Shown one piece after another: positions 10,409-24,300 of a stretch of 64,000 nt of DNA. The stretch lies in assembly GCA_037013685.1 (NCBI GenBank), contig CM072899.1, forward strand, positions 10,334,479 to 10,398,478, in the 5' to 3' direction. Origin of the DNA: Acridotheres tristis (Eukaryota > Chordata > Aves > Passeriformes > Sturnidae). A program made the translations under genes and the position numbers. The first letter of the stretch is position 1. The number at the start of each line of letters is the position of its first letter. The notes beneath the pieces are model-generated. The model did not search any database and was not told the DNA's origin. It saw only the letters and a program-made list of their open reading frames with translations.

Positions 10409-13400
10409 CTGTCCTCTCCTATCCTATTCCCATAGCTGTACTTTCTCTGGGCACTGGTTTGTAGCCGGCCAAACTATTCCTGCAGAGCCCAGCAGAGATT
10501 CATGGTGTTAAATCAGCCAAGTATGCAGTCAAGGCAAATGCTGACTTTCCATCTCCTCTCAGGATGTCCAGAGCTTGACAAAGTGGGCAGGACTCCATGG
10601 ATCTCGTGAGCCTCTGTCTGCTACACAGGAATTTATGGCTGTGTGGTTGCTACAGCTCCAGCTGAAGAAGAGATATACTTAACTAGTTTTCCAATGAAAT
10701 CGTCATTGGACAATGCAGAAGCCAAGAAAAGAAAACCAGTCTCAGCTGAAACATCTCAAACGTATTCTTCAATCAGTCAGGATTGCAGAGAGAAACTTGA
10801 TCCTAAATCCCACTCTTTGTGACCAGGGCTAGGAGTAGCAGTGAATGACACAAAGCAAAATTTCCTCCATTTGATTGCAGGGACTCACACACCTGCCCTG
10901 GCTTCGGAGAAGTCTGATCTGTGTCTGTATGTTGATGTTTGTGAATGTGACATTGAAACTTAAAAAATTGCTATGAGAAGACTATAAAGGAAAAGGTATC
11001 AATCAACAGCAGCATGGAACCTCTTCATGTCCTTCCTTAATGTGTTGAATAATGACTGAATAAAGTAAAAATAAGTAACAGCTGAATGAAATATTAGACT
11101 GCAGAGAAATACATGGCATTGCTCAAAATATCAGCTTTTTCTGCATGGAGAATTAGTGCTAGCTCTATATGGGTTTAGCCATCACAACTTTCCATCCACT
11201 CCAGCTTTTGAAACAATTAATCTCATGGAAGCCAGAGCAGGAAATCCTGCTGGGGAACCAAATGCTTTTGGTGAAAGATCCAACAGCAATGAAAACAAAT
11301 GCACCTGACTTTCTGGGCTGTGCTTAGAGAAAGTCCCTGTTAGTTACAGTGACAGATGTGAATATTTCTGTTTTCCTGCAGTAAGTCTTTCTTGTCAACT
11401 TTAAATCATACTAAGTGATATTAAGTACATATCATATTAACTAACTGTGTGTGTGGTGGGGGGAATATTTTCTTAACTAGCTTCAGGTATCTGGTTTTCT
11501 CCTTGTCCAAAAAACCTCTTCCACCCAGCTGCCCATAAGAATATTGGCTGTAAATCAATCAACAATCTAAAGAAACCAGAAGAAACTCACGTAACACAAG
11601 CATTTCCCAAGTGTTCAGTGTCCATACCCTCTCCAGGTGCAGAAAGTGCAGAGAGTTTTTATCAAGTAGGAAATATTCACAGTGTTCATGAACTCACAAC
11701 CCTATTTGCTGACTTCAGGGAGGGCAAAAATGTGCATGTGAACACCTAGGACAGATTTGTAAGGACCGGCTCTGCCACACTGAGGGGAAGGAGGTGTGAA
11801 ACCTCAAGTGTATTTGATTGAAAGAGGGGACAGCAGAAAACTACTCAGCTTGGATGGTGGGATTGAGGACAGGAGCAGGGAAAGCAAGACTTCCAGGAGA
11901 CAGACGGTAACAGGAGGCAATGAAATGCACTGTGATTTTACCATTTGTTTCATAGAAGCTCTCAGGATAACCCTGCCTGACACCAGAAATCACATCCAAG
12001 AAATGACAAGCTTAGAATACAACACATGTGAGTGGGCGAATTTATTTTATGCAAGGGATTAAAATCTACACCATAAAGTAGCAAGAACAATGTCTAATAT
12101 TGCATCTCTTTAGTCTTGGCCAAAGAACAGCTGAAACATTTTTGCTGATATTTAAAGCAAATTAATCAGCAAGAAGCAGAAATTCTCTGCTTAGGAAGTT
12201 TCCACCCAAATAGTTGCAATTTGGCAAAACTATGAGCGGCTGAAATGAATTATTGTTGCTGGAAGTGCTGGTCCATTTTAGCAATGGGTGGTGTACCTGC
12301 ATCACTTGCCATATGCACAAAATTCAGTATTGCAAAGACAGAAATGAAGGCTTACACTGTTAATCACGAACACCTAAAACATTTTAAGGAAATCAGGGAA
12401 AGCAGCTTTTTCTTTGGAGTTAAGAGGTGGTAATTTCAACATCTCTTGCAGAGAAAACATTGATTGCTGAATTTAAATTTTCACAGGTCAAAAAAAAATT
12501 TAAAAAGCCCTCCAGGTGGTTTCTAGTCCAAGCAGTTAACTGAGCCTGTGAATTTTGAGACTCCCTCAGATAGACATCTTGTTTTCCAAAGCCTTTTGGA
12601 AAGCCTATTAAAGATAAAATGAGAAGCATTTTATTATCTATTCCTACACAGAGACCAGGAATGGGAACAACAGGGGACACTGCTGGACCCAGGGACAGAG
12701 GTGCTGTGTCTTCTCTACGTTAGAAACTTGGGGGTGAAAATGTGGGCATAGTTTGTGTAAGATATGGACTGAGCTGTGTGGGAGAGTGAGGATGAAGAAG
12801 GAGGTGCTGGTTAGAGGCACAGAAGGAGCACACAGTGGGTGCACCAGTCTATGAGCTGGATTGACATTTGCATAAGAAAAGATCAGTATAATGACAGCAT
12901 CCTGGCTCTTGAATATAAATTCTTCAGCCAGATTCTAGGGGAATATTTTTGCCATTACCTAAGCAAGACAGGTGAATTGTCAAAGTAAGTTGAAACCCCA
13001 CAGACTCACTGGGATGAATGTTTGCTGGGCAGTACCCTTTAAGATCAGAATTTATTAAAGCACATCAAAACCATGGGCTTTAGTAGCACAACTGTCTCAT
13101 TTAATAGTCCTCAAAAGCCACACCCAAAGGCAAGCTCTGTTCCCAGTTTACCACCCTGCATGTGTCCTGTGTAAAAGCATTGGGAAGCAGCTGGGGAATG
13201 CAGAACTTCCCAAAGCTGGCACAGGCAGAAGGAAAGTCCACATGCTCAGGGGTATCAGCAGTTTGCCCCTCACACTTCTGCTGTGGGAAGGGGATCCTCA
13301 GTGATCCATAGCAAGCTGCAGCACTGTGTGTGTGGTGCCACTATAGAAACACTTTGTTCAGAAGAGGCTGTGTTGCCAGACAAGTTCATGCCATGGGGAA

Positions 13401-14360
13401 CATGACACATTTATAGCTCTTTATGGCAAAAAAACGGGCAGCCAAGTGTACAATCAATCTTGAAATCTTTGTAGGAGCCCCAGAATCGTTTTTGTGGGCT
13501 GATGGGTGAGAACATGAGGCTCTATGCCCTACCAACCACAGCTTCCTTTCCATTTAATTCACTCTTTAACCAGTTAGACCTTCACTACAATTTTAAACCA
13601 TCTGCTGCCTGTTTGCCTCTTTAACAAGGACTTCTAATCCATACTACCCTCTTCTAAACTTTAAAGGCATATCTCCAGATAAACTGAACATGGAAGAAGT
13701 AGAAAGTGAGCAAATCCATTTGAAAAGCAGAACAGACTGCTTTTCAAAGACACACAGACAGACAGACAGACCAGAAAAGTATGGAACAGACTTCCCCTGG
13801 ATACATGTTCCTACAATCCTTATATCAAGATGAAGTGACTTGCCTGTGATGGAAGAATAAGACAATGGCAGAGCAAAAGAGAACTGAGGTAACTTGATTC
13901 ATAGCAGTTGACTTCATAAAGTTGGTCCCTCCTAATGTACATCCAAAGGGGTTTCTCTGAGGGACGTGCAGGTTTGTTACACACCACCCTCCCTCTCATG
14001 CCTCTGGGAAGGCTGGTGGTGCAGCAAGCCATGTGCTCCGTGCTGAAGGTGTCTGAGGAAGAACAGTTATCACTTCTGGAGAGAGTTAGGTGTTATCAGG
14101 TGATTCCTGCCTGTCCTGCACATTTAGAGCACCAGTGGCCAGCTGCTGCAGGCAGACAAAAGGATTCAAAAACATGGTACAAAAGCAGCCCATGCTGTAA
14201 CAAAGGGTCCCCCAAAATTGAACCCATGGGGAAATCCCTGTTCCACAAGCTGGAGGCTGCCATCAAAAGCAAAGGGCTCTTGGCTTGTACAGAGCACCCA
14301 CATCATTGAGTATCAGGGACCTGGAGGGCATTTCTGGCTGTTTTGATGACCTTTCAGTAT
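10409..14360. other. Non-coding stretch without a supported gene
   Basis: Only short open frames are present. The longest (13935-14309 plus, 124 codons) has no recognisable domain. A short CAGA microsatellite is at 13755-13771. I see nothing else I can name. Confidence 0.5.
13755..13771. repeat. (CAGA)4 microsatellite
   Basis: Four CAGA units, preceded by a short CA run. Confidence 0.9.
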
Positions 14361-15555
14361 TAATCCTATGTTTTCTTTGTTCCTTTCAAGTTCTTTTACT
14401 TTGACATTCAGAGTATAAGTTCACTTTCAGTTCACTTCCAAAGTAAAGGGTAAACCTGTCACTTTACCCCAACTTGCCCCAGAATTTATAATATTATCAG
14501 CACAGCCAAACACTGGCACAGGGACATAGCCTAGGTTTTTATCATTTCAGCAGGTTCTCCCTTGTGCACATACACAATTCAGTCCAAACCAGCTCTCACA
14601 GGGATTTAGTTTCTCACTGCAGCACATGGGCCAGCCTCTCTGGATAGGATTTGGGCATCCCAAATGCAACGTGGCTGAGAAACTGGCTGAATTTCAGCAA
14701 GTGAGGCATTTCTCCCTGGGGGCCACACCTTCACCAGGAGAGCTGGAGCATTTTGAAGGGGTGCACTGAGCCTTCTGCCCACGCTGGGGACACCCAAAGC
14801 CCAAAAGGCACACGTTCCCCAGGATGGCCACTGCAGCAGGGGGCCCAGCTGAGTGCAGACCAAGGGGAGGCTGCTCAGCCTGGCTGTTCGTGTCCACAGC
14901 TGCTCAGGATGCTGCAGAAGGACAGAGGGAACAATGCCACTGCCAGAGCAGAGACGAGCTGTGTGTGCAGAGAGGTGATGCTGCTGTTTCAGGAGCAGCC
15001 CAGAGCAGAGCGTGCCCTGCAGTGCCCAGGAGCAGCAGGAGCCTGTCCCAGCAGTGTCCCTGTCCCTTGTGCCTCCGCAGGGGCTGAGCCCCAGCAGCTG
15101 TGCTGATGGCCCAGGAGCTGCCAAGCCTGCTCCCATCCACAAAGGCCCCAGTGCTGCCGGGAGCAGCCCCTGCACGTGGCTCTAATTCTGCCTGAACTCA
15201 CCCTTGAACCCTCTGGGCTCTGCAGGCTCCCCCTCCCAGCCCTGCAGGGTGCTGTGCAGACAAACCCCTCTTCATTGCATTCAAGGGAGGGATATACAAA
15301 TAAAAGCTGCAACACAGAGCAGCACACAGCTCTGGCTGTGCGTGGGGAGCATCTGCTGGAAAGGAGCCAAGTGGCTACTGAGCCCTTGAAATAAAAAACA
15401 ACAACCGGTTTTCATGAAGAATTACAAATCAAGACTGAAAGGGATTTGAATTAAATGGGATTCTAAAGAGAAGCAGCACAGCTACAGCAAAGTCCCCAGT
15501 CCCTGGGAGGAAGAGGGCTTCTCCCCAGCAGGGCTGCTCTGCCAGGAACCTCTCC
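14361..15555 (+). repeat. Block A, copy 1 of a near-identical 1.19-kb direct duplication
   Basis: This block matches 16715-17910 at an offset of 2354-2355 bases. By eye there are only about fifteen substitutions and one or two single-base length changes, so roughly 98-99% identity. Identity starts sharply at TAATCCTATG and stops after GGGCTGCTCTGCCAGG and the next few bases. The middle (about 14600-15250) is GC-rich. An AATAAA lies at about 15299. A minus-strand frame of 189 codons here is preserved in the other copy, but given the near-identity this does not show coding selection. There is no polypurine tract or primer-binding site at the block edges, so it does not look like an LTR pair. 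Confidence 0.95.
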
Positions 15556-15764
15556 CAGCCTCATGACAACCATCAACATCCTGATGCCTTGTGCTGGACA
15601 TCAATCCCAGCCAGCTCAGAGGAGCTGCATCCAAAGATGTGCAGCTGAAACCAGCCAGCAGTAGATCATCCATGGGGAATGTTCCCCTGGAGCTCATGAA
15701 TCCCTGGCTTACAGAGCCTGTGACTGTCAGCCACATTGGGCAGGTCAGCCTGGCTCTTGCAGAG

Positions 15765-15990
15765 CGCTTCCCATTGGCTTTTGACCTGCCCAAGCACCCA
15801 CACAACACAAACAGTTTTGATATCTGTTTCCCAATTCTCTCTTGGGTATTTGGAAGTGTGCACTGTGCTTGTTTGGGTCATCTTGCTGCTGCAGGTGCAG
15901 AGGAAAGGCTGGTTCTCCTGGCAGTGTCCACCATGGTATCCAGATATTCTTCCAGCTTGAGCAGTCCTGAGGGCAGCCCATGGATTTCTC
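15765..15990 (+). repeat. Block B, copy 1 of an older, diverged duplication
   Basis: It aligns with 17911-18142 at roughly three quarters identity with small gaps. Shared landmarks are TTGGCTTTT-GACCT, CACACAAC, a GGTATTTGGAA-like step, CCAGCTTGAGCA and ATGGATTTCTCA. In this copy 209 bases (15556-15764) separate it from block A. Confidence 0.8.
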
Positions 15991-16714
15991 AGGTAGATCT
16001 GTTATTCACCAGCTCTTACACAAACACAGTGGCTCTTGCCTGACACTGAACACCCTTCCCCTGTGCTTATCATGGACATGAAGGCATTTTCTTGCTCTTC
16101 TGCTGACCTGCAAAAGAGCCTGAAGAGGGTGAGGAGTCCTCCTGCAGCACAATGCAAGGATGGGAAGAGCTGCAAGACTGCCTGGAGCAGCCAAGCAGGC
16201 TGCACTTGTTGTCTCTAGTTGTTGTCAGAAGACAGCAGGTTTTGCTCTGAAGGAAAAGAAAGAGGCACACATAAATCAGATGTCTGACTGAACTTACACA
16301 GGTACACAGGCACGGCAGGATAACACTGATCTCCACGTCTCTGAGGGGAAAGGAAAACATTCAGCCTTCTACCAAGTTCTCTTTATTTGCAGATTTGTTT
16401 TATTTATTGAGGGTCTCTCACAGTTCAGGAGTATAAGGAAGAGTTTATTTCATTTCTGTCAAGTGCCACACTATGGTATGAAGTGTTTCATGTGCAGGCA
16501 GGATTAAAAGGTTTCACTGAACTGAAAAGCCAAGCTGCATTTGATCACCTTCAAAGGGGCCAAAAAACAAGAGAATGGGAGGAAAATAATTTTCCATAGG
16601 TTGAAGGAAGATGGAAGTTAATGATCCCTCAAGGTTAACTTACAGCCTCTCATTAGTTCTGGATGTTAATGTTAAGTAAGCTTCACTCCTGCCAATTTAT
16701 CTCCTGCAAGATAC
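15991..16714. other. Unique spacer between the duplicated units
   Basis: About 0.72 kb that I cannot match elsewhere in the window. It contains only small overlapping open frames on both strands and no named element. Confidence 0.5.
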
Positions 16715-17910
16715 TAATCCTATGTTTTCTTTGTTCCTTTCAAGTTCTTTTACTTTGACATTCAGAGTATAAGTTCACTTTCAGTTCTCTTCCAAAGTAA
16801 AGGGTAAACCTGTCACTTTACCCCAACTTGCCCCAGAAATTACAATATTATCAGCACAGCCAAACACTGGCACAGGGACATAGCCTAGGTTTTTATCATT
16901 TCAGCAGGTTCTCCCTTGTGCACATACACAATTCAGTCCAAACCAGCTCTCACAGGGATTTAGTTTCCCCACTGCAGCACATGGGCCAGCCTCTCTGGAT
17001 AGGATTTGGGCATCCCAAATGCAACGTGGCTGAGAAACTGGCTGAATTTCAGCAAGTGAGGCATTTCTCCCTGGGGGCCACACCTTCACCAGGAGAGCTG
17101 GAGCATTTTGAAGGGGTGCACTGAGCCTTCTGCCCACGCTGGGGACACCCAAAGCCCAAAAGGCACACGTTCCCCAGGATGGCCACTGCAGCAGGGGGCC
17201 CAGCTGAGTGCAGACCAAGGGCAGGCTGCTCAGCCTGGCTGTTCGTGTCCACAGCTGCTCAGGATGCTGCAGAAGGACAGAGGGAACAATGCCACTGCCA
17301 GAGCAGAGACGAGCTGTGTGTGCAGAGAGGTGATGCTGCTGTTTCAGGAGCAGCCCAGAGCAGAGCGTGCCCTGCAGTGCCCAGGAGCAGCAGGAGCCTG
17401 TCCCAGCAGTGTCCCTGTCCCTTGTGCCTCCGCAGGGGCTGAGTCCCAGCAGCTGTGCTGATGGCCCAGGAGCTGCCAAGCCTGCTCCCATCCACAAAGG
17501 CCCCAGTGCTGCCGGGAGCAGCCCCTGCACGTGGCTCTAATTCTGCCTGAACTCACCCTTGAACCCTCTGGGCTCTGCAGGCTCCCCCTCCCAGCCCTGC
17601 AGGGTGCTGTGCAGACAAACCCCTCTTCATTGCATTCAAGGGAGGGATATACAAATAAAAGCTGCAACACAGAGGAGCACACAGCCCTGGCTGTGCGTGG
17701 GGAGCATCTGCTGGAAAGGAGCCAAGTGGCTACTGAGCCCTTGAAATAAAAAACAACAACCGGTTTTCATGAAGAATTACAAATCAAGACTGAAAGGGAT
17801 TTGAATTAAATGGGATTCCAAAGAGAAGCAGCACAGCTACAGCAAAGCCCCCAATCCTTGGGAGGAAGAGGGCTTCTCCCCAGCAGGGCTGCTCTGCCAG
17901 GAGCCTCTCT
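16715..17910 (+). repeat. Block A, copy 2 of the near-identical 1.19-kb direct duplication
   Basis: This is the second copy of the block at 14361-15555, in the same orientation, with about 1.16 kb of different sequence between them. The base before the block differs between copies (T versus C). The right edge passes directly into sequence that is only distantly similar to the DNA 210 bases downstream of copy 1 (block B). Confidence 0.95.
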
Positions 17911-18142
17911 CATCTTCCCCTTGGCTTTTTGACCTCTCTGAGCACTCACACAACCTAAATATTTATAGTTTTCATTTCCCAGTGCTCTCTTGGTCTTTTG
18001 GAAATGTGCAGTGTCTTTTGTTTGGTCATCTCCTCACTGCTGCTGCAGAGGAAGGGCTGGCTCTCCCTGCAAAGATCACTATGATATCCACATCCTCCAT
18101 TCCAGCTTGAGCAATCCTGATGGGCAGCCTATGGATTTCTCA
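17911..18142 (+). repeat. Block B, copy 2 of the older, diverged duplication
   Basis: It is the diverged partner of 15765-15990 and directly abuts block A copy 2. The 209 bases between A and B in copy 1 are missing here. The similarity fades after 18142, though a short TGGACATG match continues. Confidence 0.8.
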
Positions 18143-18336
18143 ACTCTATCCAGCGTTTTTGTTTTCAGCTTTTTCCCCATCTCTGGACATGTTAGAAAGA
18201 GTCACTGCCAGAGCAGGCTCTTGCACAGCCTTTGGGCTGTCATTGTTATTGTCCCTGTAAGACCACCAGACCCTTGTATTCTGACCCTGTAAGTGGAGGA
18301 ATAATGACACAGCTTTGATGTAAAAATGCTTGTTCT

Positions 18337-18360
18337 TTTTGTTTTGTTTTGTTTTGTTTT
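18337..18360. repeat. (TTTTG)n microsatellite
   Basis: About five TTTTG units in an otherwise ordinary stretch just right of the duplicated region. Confidence 0.95.
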
Positions 18361-21300
18361 CGTCTTGAGAACATCAAATCTTCTGGATCAGACAGGCCTT
18401 GCTCAGTGCAGTGTTCCTAGAAGCAAGATTGGTTTAGCTGTAACCTCCAACTGCACCCTGAGCAGGAACAGGCCACGGGTGCAGATGGACACAAATTCCT
18501 CTGGCTCAGTGTTTTGCTGGCCAGATGCAGGTGGCTCCTGGCCAGAAGCTGTGGGGCTGCATGAACCCTGAGCCTGGCATGGAGGGCAGAGCTCCCTACA
18601 CTCAAACCCAGGGCTGGGAGCTGACTCCCCCTCTCCATCCAAGGCTCCCTGGGCAGGGCAGGGTGCCAACATCTGGCTGGGGTCTGTCTGCTTGGAACAG
18701 CTGCCTCTGACACAGCAGGAGCGTCACGCCTGCCTGCAGACACAGAGTTATGCATTTTTATACTTCGTCTTCGTCTTCTTTTCATTTGAATCTCCTGCAA
18801 TTTTGCTTGCAAACACTTGGCAACCAAGTGAATTGTGATTTACAGTGAATTACTTGCAATGCCATCCCATCAGGGGAAACCCCACCAAAAAAAGAAATCA
18901 GGGAAATTTGTGGGGTCTCTTGTATCATCTGCCACATGACCGCAGCTGGGGAGGAGATGGTTCACTCCCTTATCACCCTGCCTGGATGCCAGGGATGAGG
19001 AAGGCAGCTGAGAAATTCCAAATGCCGTGTGAAGCAGGGTTTCATTAAAATAAAATACACCAAGCACATTGCATTGTATTGATTTGTAATTCTCACCAGT
19101 GGTTGCTTTCATAAAGTAATTGCAGATGCTCACTCTTGTTGCTTGCAAAGAGAGCAGTCAAAAATCTTTGTCTTGCTTAACAGCCTCTGCATCAAAGACC
19201 TCATGAGAGGCTTGGACACTTTAAAAGGATCAGCAATTATTTGTGGTGCTGGCTTTGCATTTAGTTTCCTTGCATATTCATGCCAGTGATATTTTAACAT
19301 GCACATAGCAGGAGGAAGCAAAGACTGACAGTAGGGGATCCAGCTGAAGTGAAGCAGATGTCTTTTAAATTCAGAGCACATACAGCACAGAAACACTGAG
19401 TGATCGAACACAAACTAGAAGCGAAACTAGAAAAAACAAATTTTATACTTAAAACTGAGCACTGCAGAAAGAACAAAGAGTCTGAGTGGTGCAAAACAAA
19501 CTTATATTAAAAAACTCCTCACTCTGAACACCCTACTGCATTGCCAAGGAGCACAGGTTAGGAATTTCAATAAACTTAGTTTTATGTTGGCTGCGTCCCT
19601 TTAATTATTACTTTTTGGCACAGCATGTAGGACACCTCCAGGCCAAAACACAAGTGATGTTGAAAGTGCAACTATTCCTTCCCTTTGGGGAATGAAAGTT
19701 TTCTGATTATTATATAAAAATATTTGGATGTATTTTTTAGAGATTCCTCCCATTAGCAGGTATATTATTAGCAGTGAGTCAGAGAACGTTTTGCTGATGT
19801 TTTAAAAGACCTAACTTAAGGTCAGAACTTAACTACACCGAGCAAGCAGGCCTGGTGTGAAACAGCCTTATTCTCTCCAGTGGGATTGCTCTAATGAGCA
19901 AGGGCTGGCAGCATGTGATCTTAGATTGTGAACTGTATAGAGCAGCTTCGTTTTAATTGCAAGGCACTGGGCACATCCAGGCAGGAGCAAAACGTAAGGA
20001 TAAAAGAGCAAGTGTACAGAAACAGCAGATAATTATAAAATGAAAAAAGAACCGAGGGTGGAGGGTTTCTCTTTTTCCTGGTTAATCTGGGAAACTTATT
20101 CAACTGTGGCAACAACCAGTGGTCATTAGAGGAGCGCTGTGACACCAGGCAGTAAAAAAAGCTCAAATATGGGTTTTTACAGCAATCATGGGCCTGAAGA
20201 CCAACACTCAGCTTCCCTCTGCTAAAAGCAGACCTGAAATGTAACCCACATGCCTGGGGCTATCTTTGGTGCAGAAGCCCTTCTGGATAAACCAAAGTGA
20301 TGAGTCCTTGGCAGTGGAGCAGAGTTGCTTAGAGCTCTGATTTGGCTTTTGCACAGCCCAGATGAGGCCATGGGGAGATGCTGGCAGGCTGGGGAGGCTC
20401 AGCTGCTTTGTTTTGCTGCTACTCACTTAAGATTTTATGAAATTTTGATCCATACAGATTAGACAACTGTCTCCCCTCCCACACTTTAATTTCACTTGGG
20501 TTTCAGAGAAAGCTAAAAAAAAAAGTAAAATTCAACTTAAAACCCAGCTTCTGTTTTGGGCATGTGCCCACTGGCTTAAGCCACACCAGAAGGTTGGTTC
20601 CCACAGTATGGAGAACTGATTCCAAAATACAGCTCACACTTTTCCCAAAAACCTTGTGTTTCCCAGGGCCCTTGCACAGCCATGGGCTGCCTGTGAGGCA
20701 GAACCACACGACATTCACACTGTTTTGCTTTTTGTCTGGGTATATTTCTACTAAATCTTCTCCCCTGCCAGAACCACAAAGGATGAGGCAAAGAGGAGAA
20801 AACGCCGAGGCTGTCAGTGAAACCCTTCCTCAATAAGGTGACATAAACCCTGCATACAGAAGATTAAGCATAATCTCTGAAAGGGGACAGCAGAAAGGCT
20901 GGTAACTTCAAAATGAGCTACAACAGCTGTGTTTTGGTTGGCCAACAACAGCTCTGCCTTGGCTGAGGCTGGCTGGCTCATGTGAACAAGTCAGATTATT
21001 AAAATACAGCGTTCAGCAATCCCAGCCTTGGAGCACTTGACAGCTCTGCCTTCTCCTTTGTGTGTCGCTGCTTTGAGTGAATGTGGTAACAAAGCAAAGT
21101 GGAGTAATAATGTGAGGTGCCCATGACAACAGAGTCAGTGATAATCCTATGGTGCTGCCCTTAGTTCAAAGCAAAAGATACCATTTACTGGCTTAAAGCA
21201 CTGTCTTTTTGTTTCAAAAGTACCTTTTGGGTAGGGAAATGCATGTCTTTCTCTTTGTCTGGCTTAACTGCTGGGCTTAATTGGCCTTATTTTAGAGCAT

Positions 21301-24300
21301 AATAGATAAATCAGCAAGACATGGCAGAATTCAGAATAAATCAAGCTAAAAAGCTTTTCATAACTTGCAAGTCACCACAGAAGGAGAGAAACTGCCCATT
21401 TTCTACAGTAATAAGCTATGCTACCAACCTGAACAGCAGTTTAAAATAATTAACAGTACCAAAAAAGAAAGGGTGTGTATATGAGTGGTTGTGCAGAGCC
21501 ACTCCACCCAGTACAATGGGAAAAAATTAACTGGGTGGACCTGCATTCCCGTGCCAGTTCAGAATGACTGCACTTTATATTTCTGTGCCTGGAGATATAC
21601 ATTTCTAGCACGTGATCACAAGCATTGAGGCAAAAGAGGAGCTTGAAAGGCAAAGCATGACAAAAAAACACACTCAAGAAAAGAAATGGAAACAATTTCT
21701 ACAACAAGATAAAGAGCAACTCACAGTGAATTTTCAGGAGTGCTGGTTTCCTTCTTCACAGTAATTATCATTTATTAGGCAATGTATCCTGTATGGTATT
21801 TAGAATTATTGTGGGAGGATGTAATAACATCTATGTTTATTAGATAACTTTGGGGACCTTGCTGTGGGAAACTGCAGAGAAAAGAAAAAAAAGAATGAGA
21901 GAGATAAATTGTCTAAGAAAGATCGAGTGATCTGTTTGAATGTGAACCACACACTTAATGGAGATGGGAAATAACTGTGCAGTGCCCTTTCCCCTGCAGA
22001 CGTAAAATGTCTGGTATCCAGCTTTAACCTGGTATTTAGGACATCTCTCATACTGATAATAATCTGGAAAAAAAGGATGCAAGCCCTGCCAGTTCTGGCT
22101 GGGAAGGAAGGAGATCAAAGAGAAGTGTATGTGAGGAAAGGCTGGGAGATCTGGAGCAGGAGAGGACTGAAGGAAGGATCCTTGGAGTGACAGAAAAAAC
22201 CTGTGCCTTACACCAAAAAATCCCAAAGAGCAGCTCAGTGTGCTTTTTACAGAGGGATGTTCAAAGGGGCTTTCATTGCCAGGGAAGGGCTTCAGGGTGA
22301 TTCTGCTCTGGGGCCTGGACATTTGGGGTTTATCAACAGCTCTGCTGCTGATGGCAGCCTGGGGACCACAGAGCTCTGTGCCACCAGCCTGGGACGGGGG
22401 CTGGAGGCTAAGGTCAGACAGAACAGTGGGCTGGGCTCTGACATGGGTTCAAACAATGTGTTATAAGTTATGAGAGCTGTGTTTATCTGGGTCTGGTCAC
22501 CATCACCTCTTTGTTGATAAGTTTCTCTCCTCAGGAGAGTCCAAGAATGAAAGCCAGCACCATTCACTCCACCTTCATGACAAATATTTTTGACTAATAC
22601 TTATTTTAAAAGAAGAAAAAAGGATGGAAGAGTAGTTCTTGTTTGGAAAAATAAAAGGCATTGCATCAGTTGTACAGAGAGAAATATTCAAAGTATTCAG
22701 GTTTTGTTTCTGGAGTCAAATCAACTTGATTTCCTCTTCCTCAATAGGATGTCCCTTTGGTATTTGACATATTTTCTGGTTTTTGAAATTCCAATTTTAT
22801 TGTCGTTGTTAGTGAAATAGATTTTAAGGATCCTCCCAGCATCCACTCATAAATAAATGTCAATATATTAATTTCCTAAAATCTATGATTTTGGCTGCGT
22901 AGTCTCACTTGGGAGGACACTACTGCAGGTTTGTGTGGTGCTCACTGCAGGTCTGCTCTCAACCAGCATCTCTGTGGAGAGCTGAAGATATTGCTGCTGT
23001 CAGCTCTGCCAGCAGATCTCAAACATCAGCATCACTTGGCAGAAGAAGAATCTCCTTGGCAAGCCTCAAGGAAGAGAAGGGAAGTTAAATCTGAACCACA
23101 AGGAACAGAGGTACCAATCTCATCTGATGCCAAGAGCTTGGGCCTTTTCACCTCTTGTTTCACTCTGCTCTCTCTTGTCCCTGTTGTGTGCACAAGTTGC
23201 TCCTGTCAGGTTCAAGCAGAGGGAACCTGGTGAGGAGAGCACAGAGTGCAGGCACTCCTGTCCTCTGGAAGCTGAGCATGAAGGTCAGACAGTGGGAGCA
23301 GGGGCCAGGAGACATCAGAGCACTTGGGTGCTTGGGGCCATAAGAGCTGCACACAACTTTATCTTTTATGTGCCATTGCTCTTCACAGCCATGTCCAGTT
23401 TATGGAGCTGGGAAGCTTTGTCCTTGTTTAAAAAATAAGCTTTATGGATCAGCAACAAAATGGTAAGGTGAGTCTTCACTGTAAAGTTTTTATTTACAGC
23501 AATGATGGAGCACAGAAAGAAAAACTTGGGGTTTAGCTCTTCAGAGTTTGGAATGACTGCAGTTAGAAATATTACCCTTTGACTTGTAGAAAGAGCACAT
23601 TTGATCTGGGAATCGCTCATACAAGAAAAATCAATGAGGATTGGTATAATTTGTTTTTGACAAAAAGTTGTTCTAATCTTGACTGCTAAAGGCTTTACAC
23701 CATTTAGTAAAAGACATTTTTCAAATACATTGCACTGAAGACTCTAAAACCCACACAGAGCTCTTCTCCTGGCTGCTGGTTGGAGTTTTAGGTTGATGTA
23801 GGATGTAAAGCAGCCGAGAGGATGAGGCAGAACTCTGCAAAGGAAAGGCTGAATATGGACACTGTTGACGTTAGCCCCCAATTGGAAAAGCTTTAAGCTG
23901 CACATGAAGGTCTGTGAGTATCTGCCAGGCTCTTCTGCCCAGGTGGGTTTCTCCATGGCAGCACCATGTCCTGTCCCACAGAGCAGCACAGGCAGAGCAA
24001 ACGAGAACAGTGTCAGGCTCAGCTCTGCAGCAGCATTTTAAAGCTGAAGGCAACCAGTATAACCATCCAGCTTTGTTCTTTCAGGGATAAGAAATTGCTC
24101 TTTTCAAATTCTGAGTTTGTTCTGCACTGCTGCTGAGCTGGGAGTTCTGCCTTTTTAAAAAAATTTTGTCATTTGAGGAAATCTTTATCTAGAGGAAAAC
24201 AGCAAATTCATCTCACAAGATGAGTGCAAATGTAAACAGACATCTAAGGAAGCTCAGTCTTAATGCACAATTTGATTATTTCCTTTTCTTCCATCTCCAT

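Noticed and set aside
14606..17530. 189- and 209-residue minus-strand frames conserved in both A blocks
   Set aside because: The copies are about 99% identical, so shared openness carries no information. No recognisable domain, and frames on the other strand are open too.
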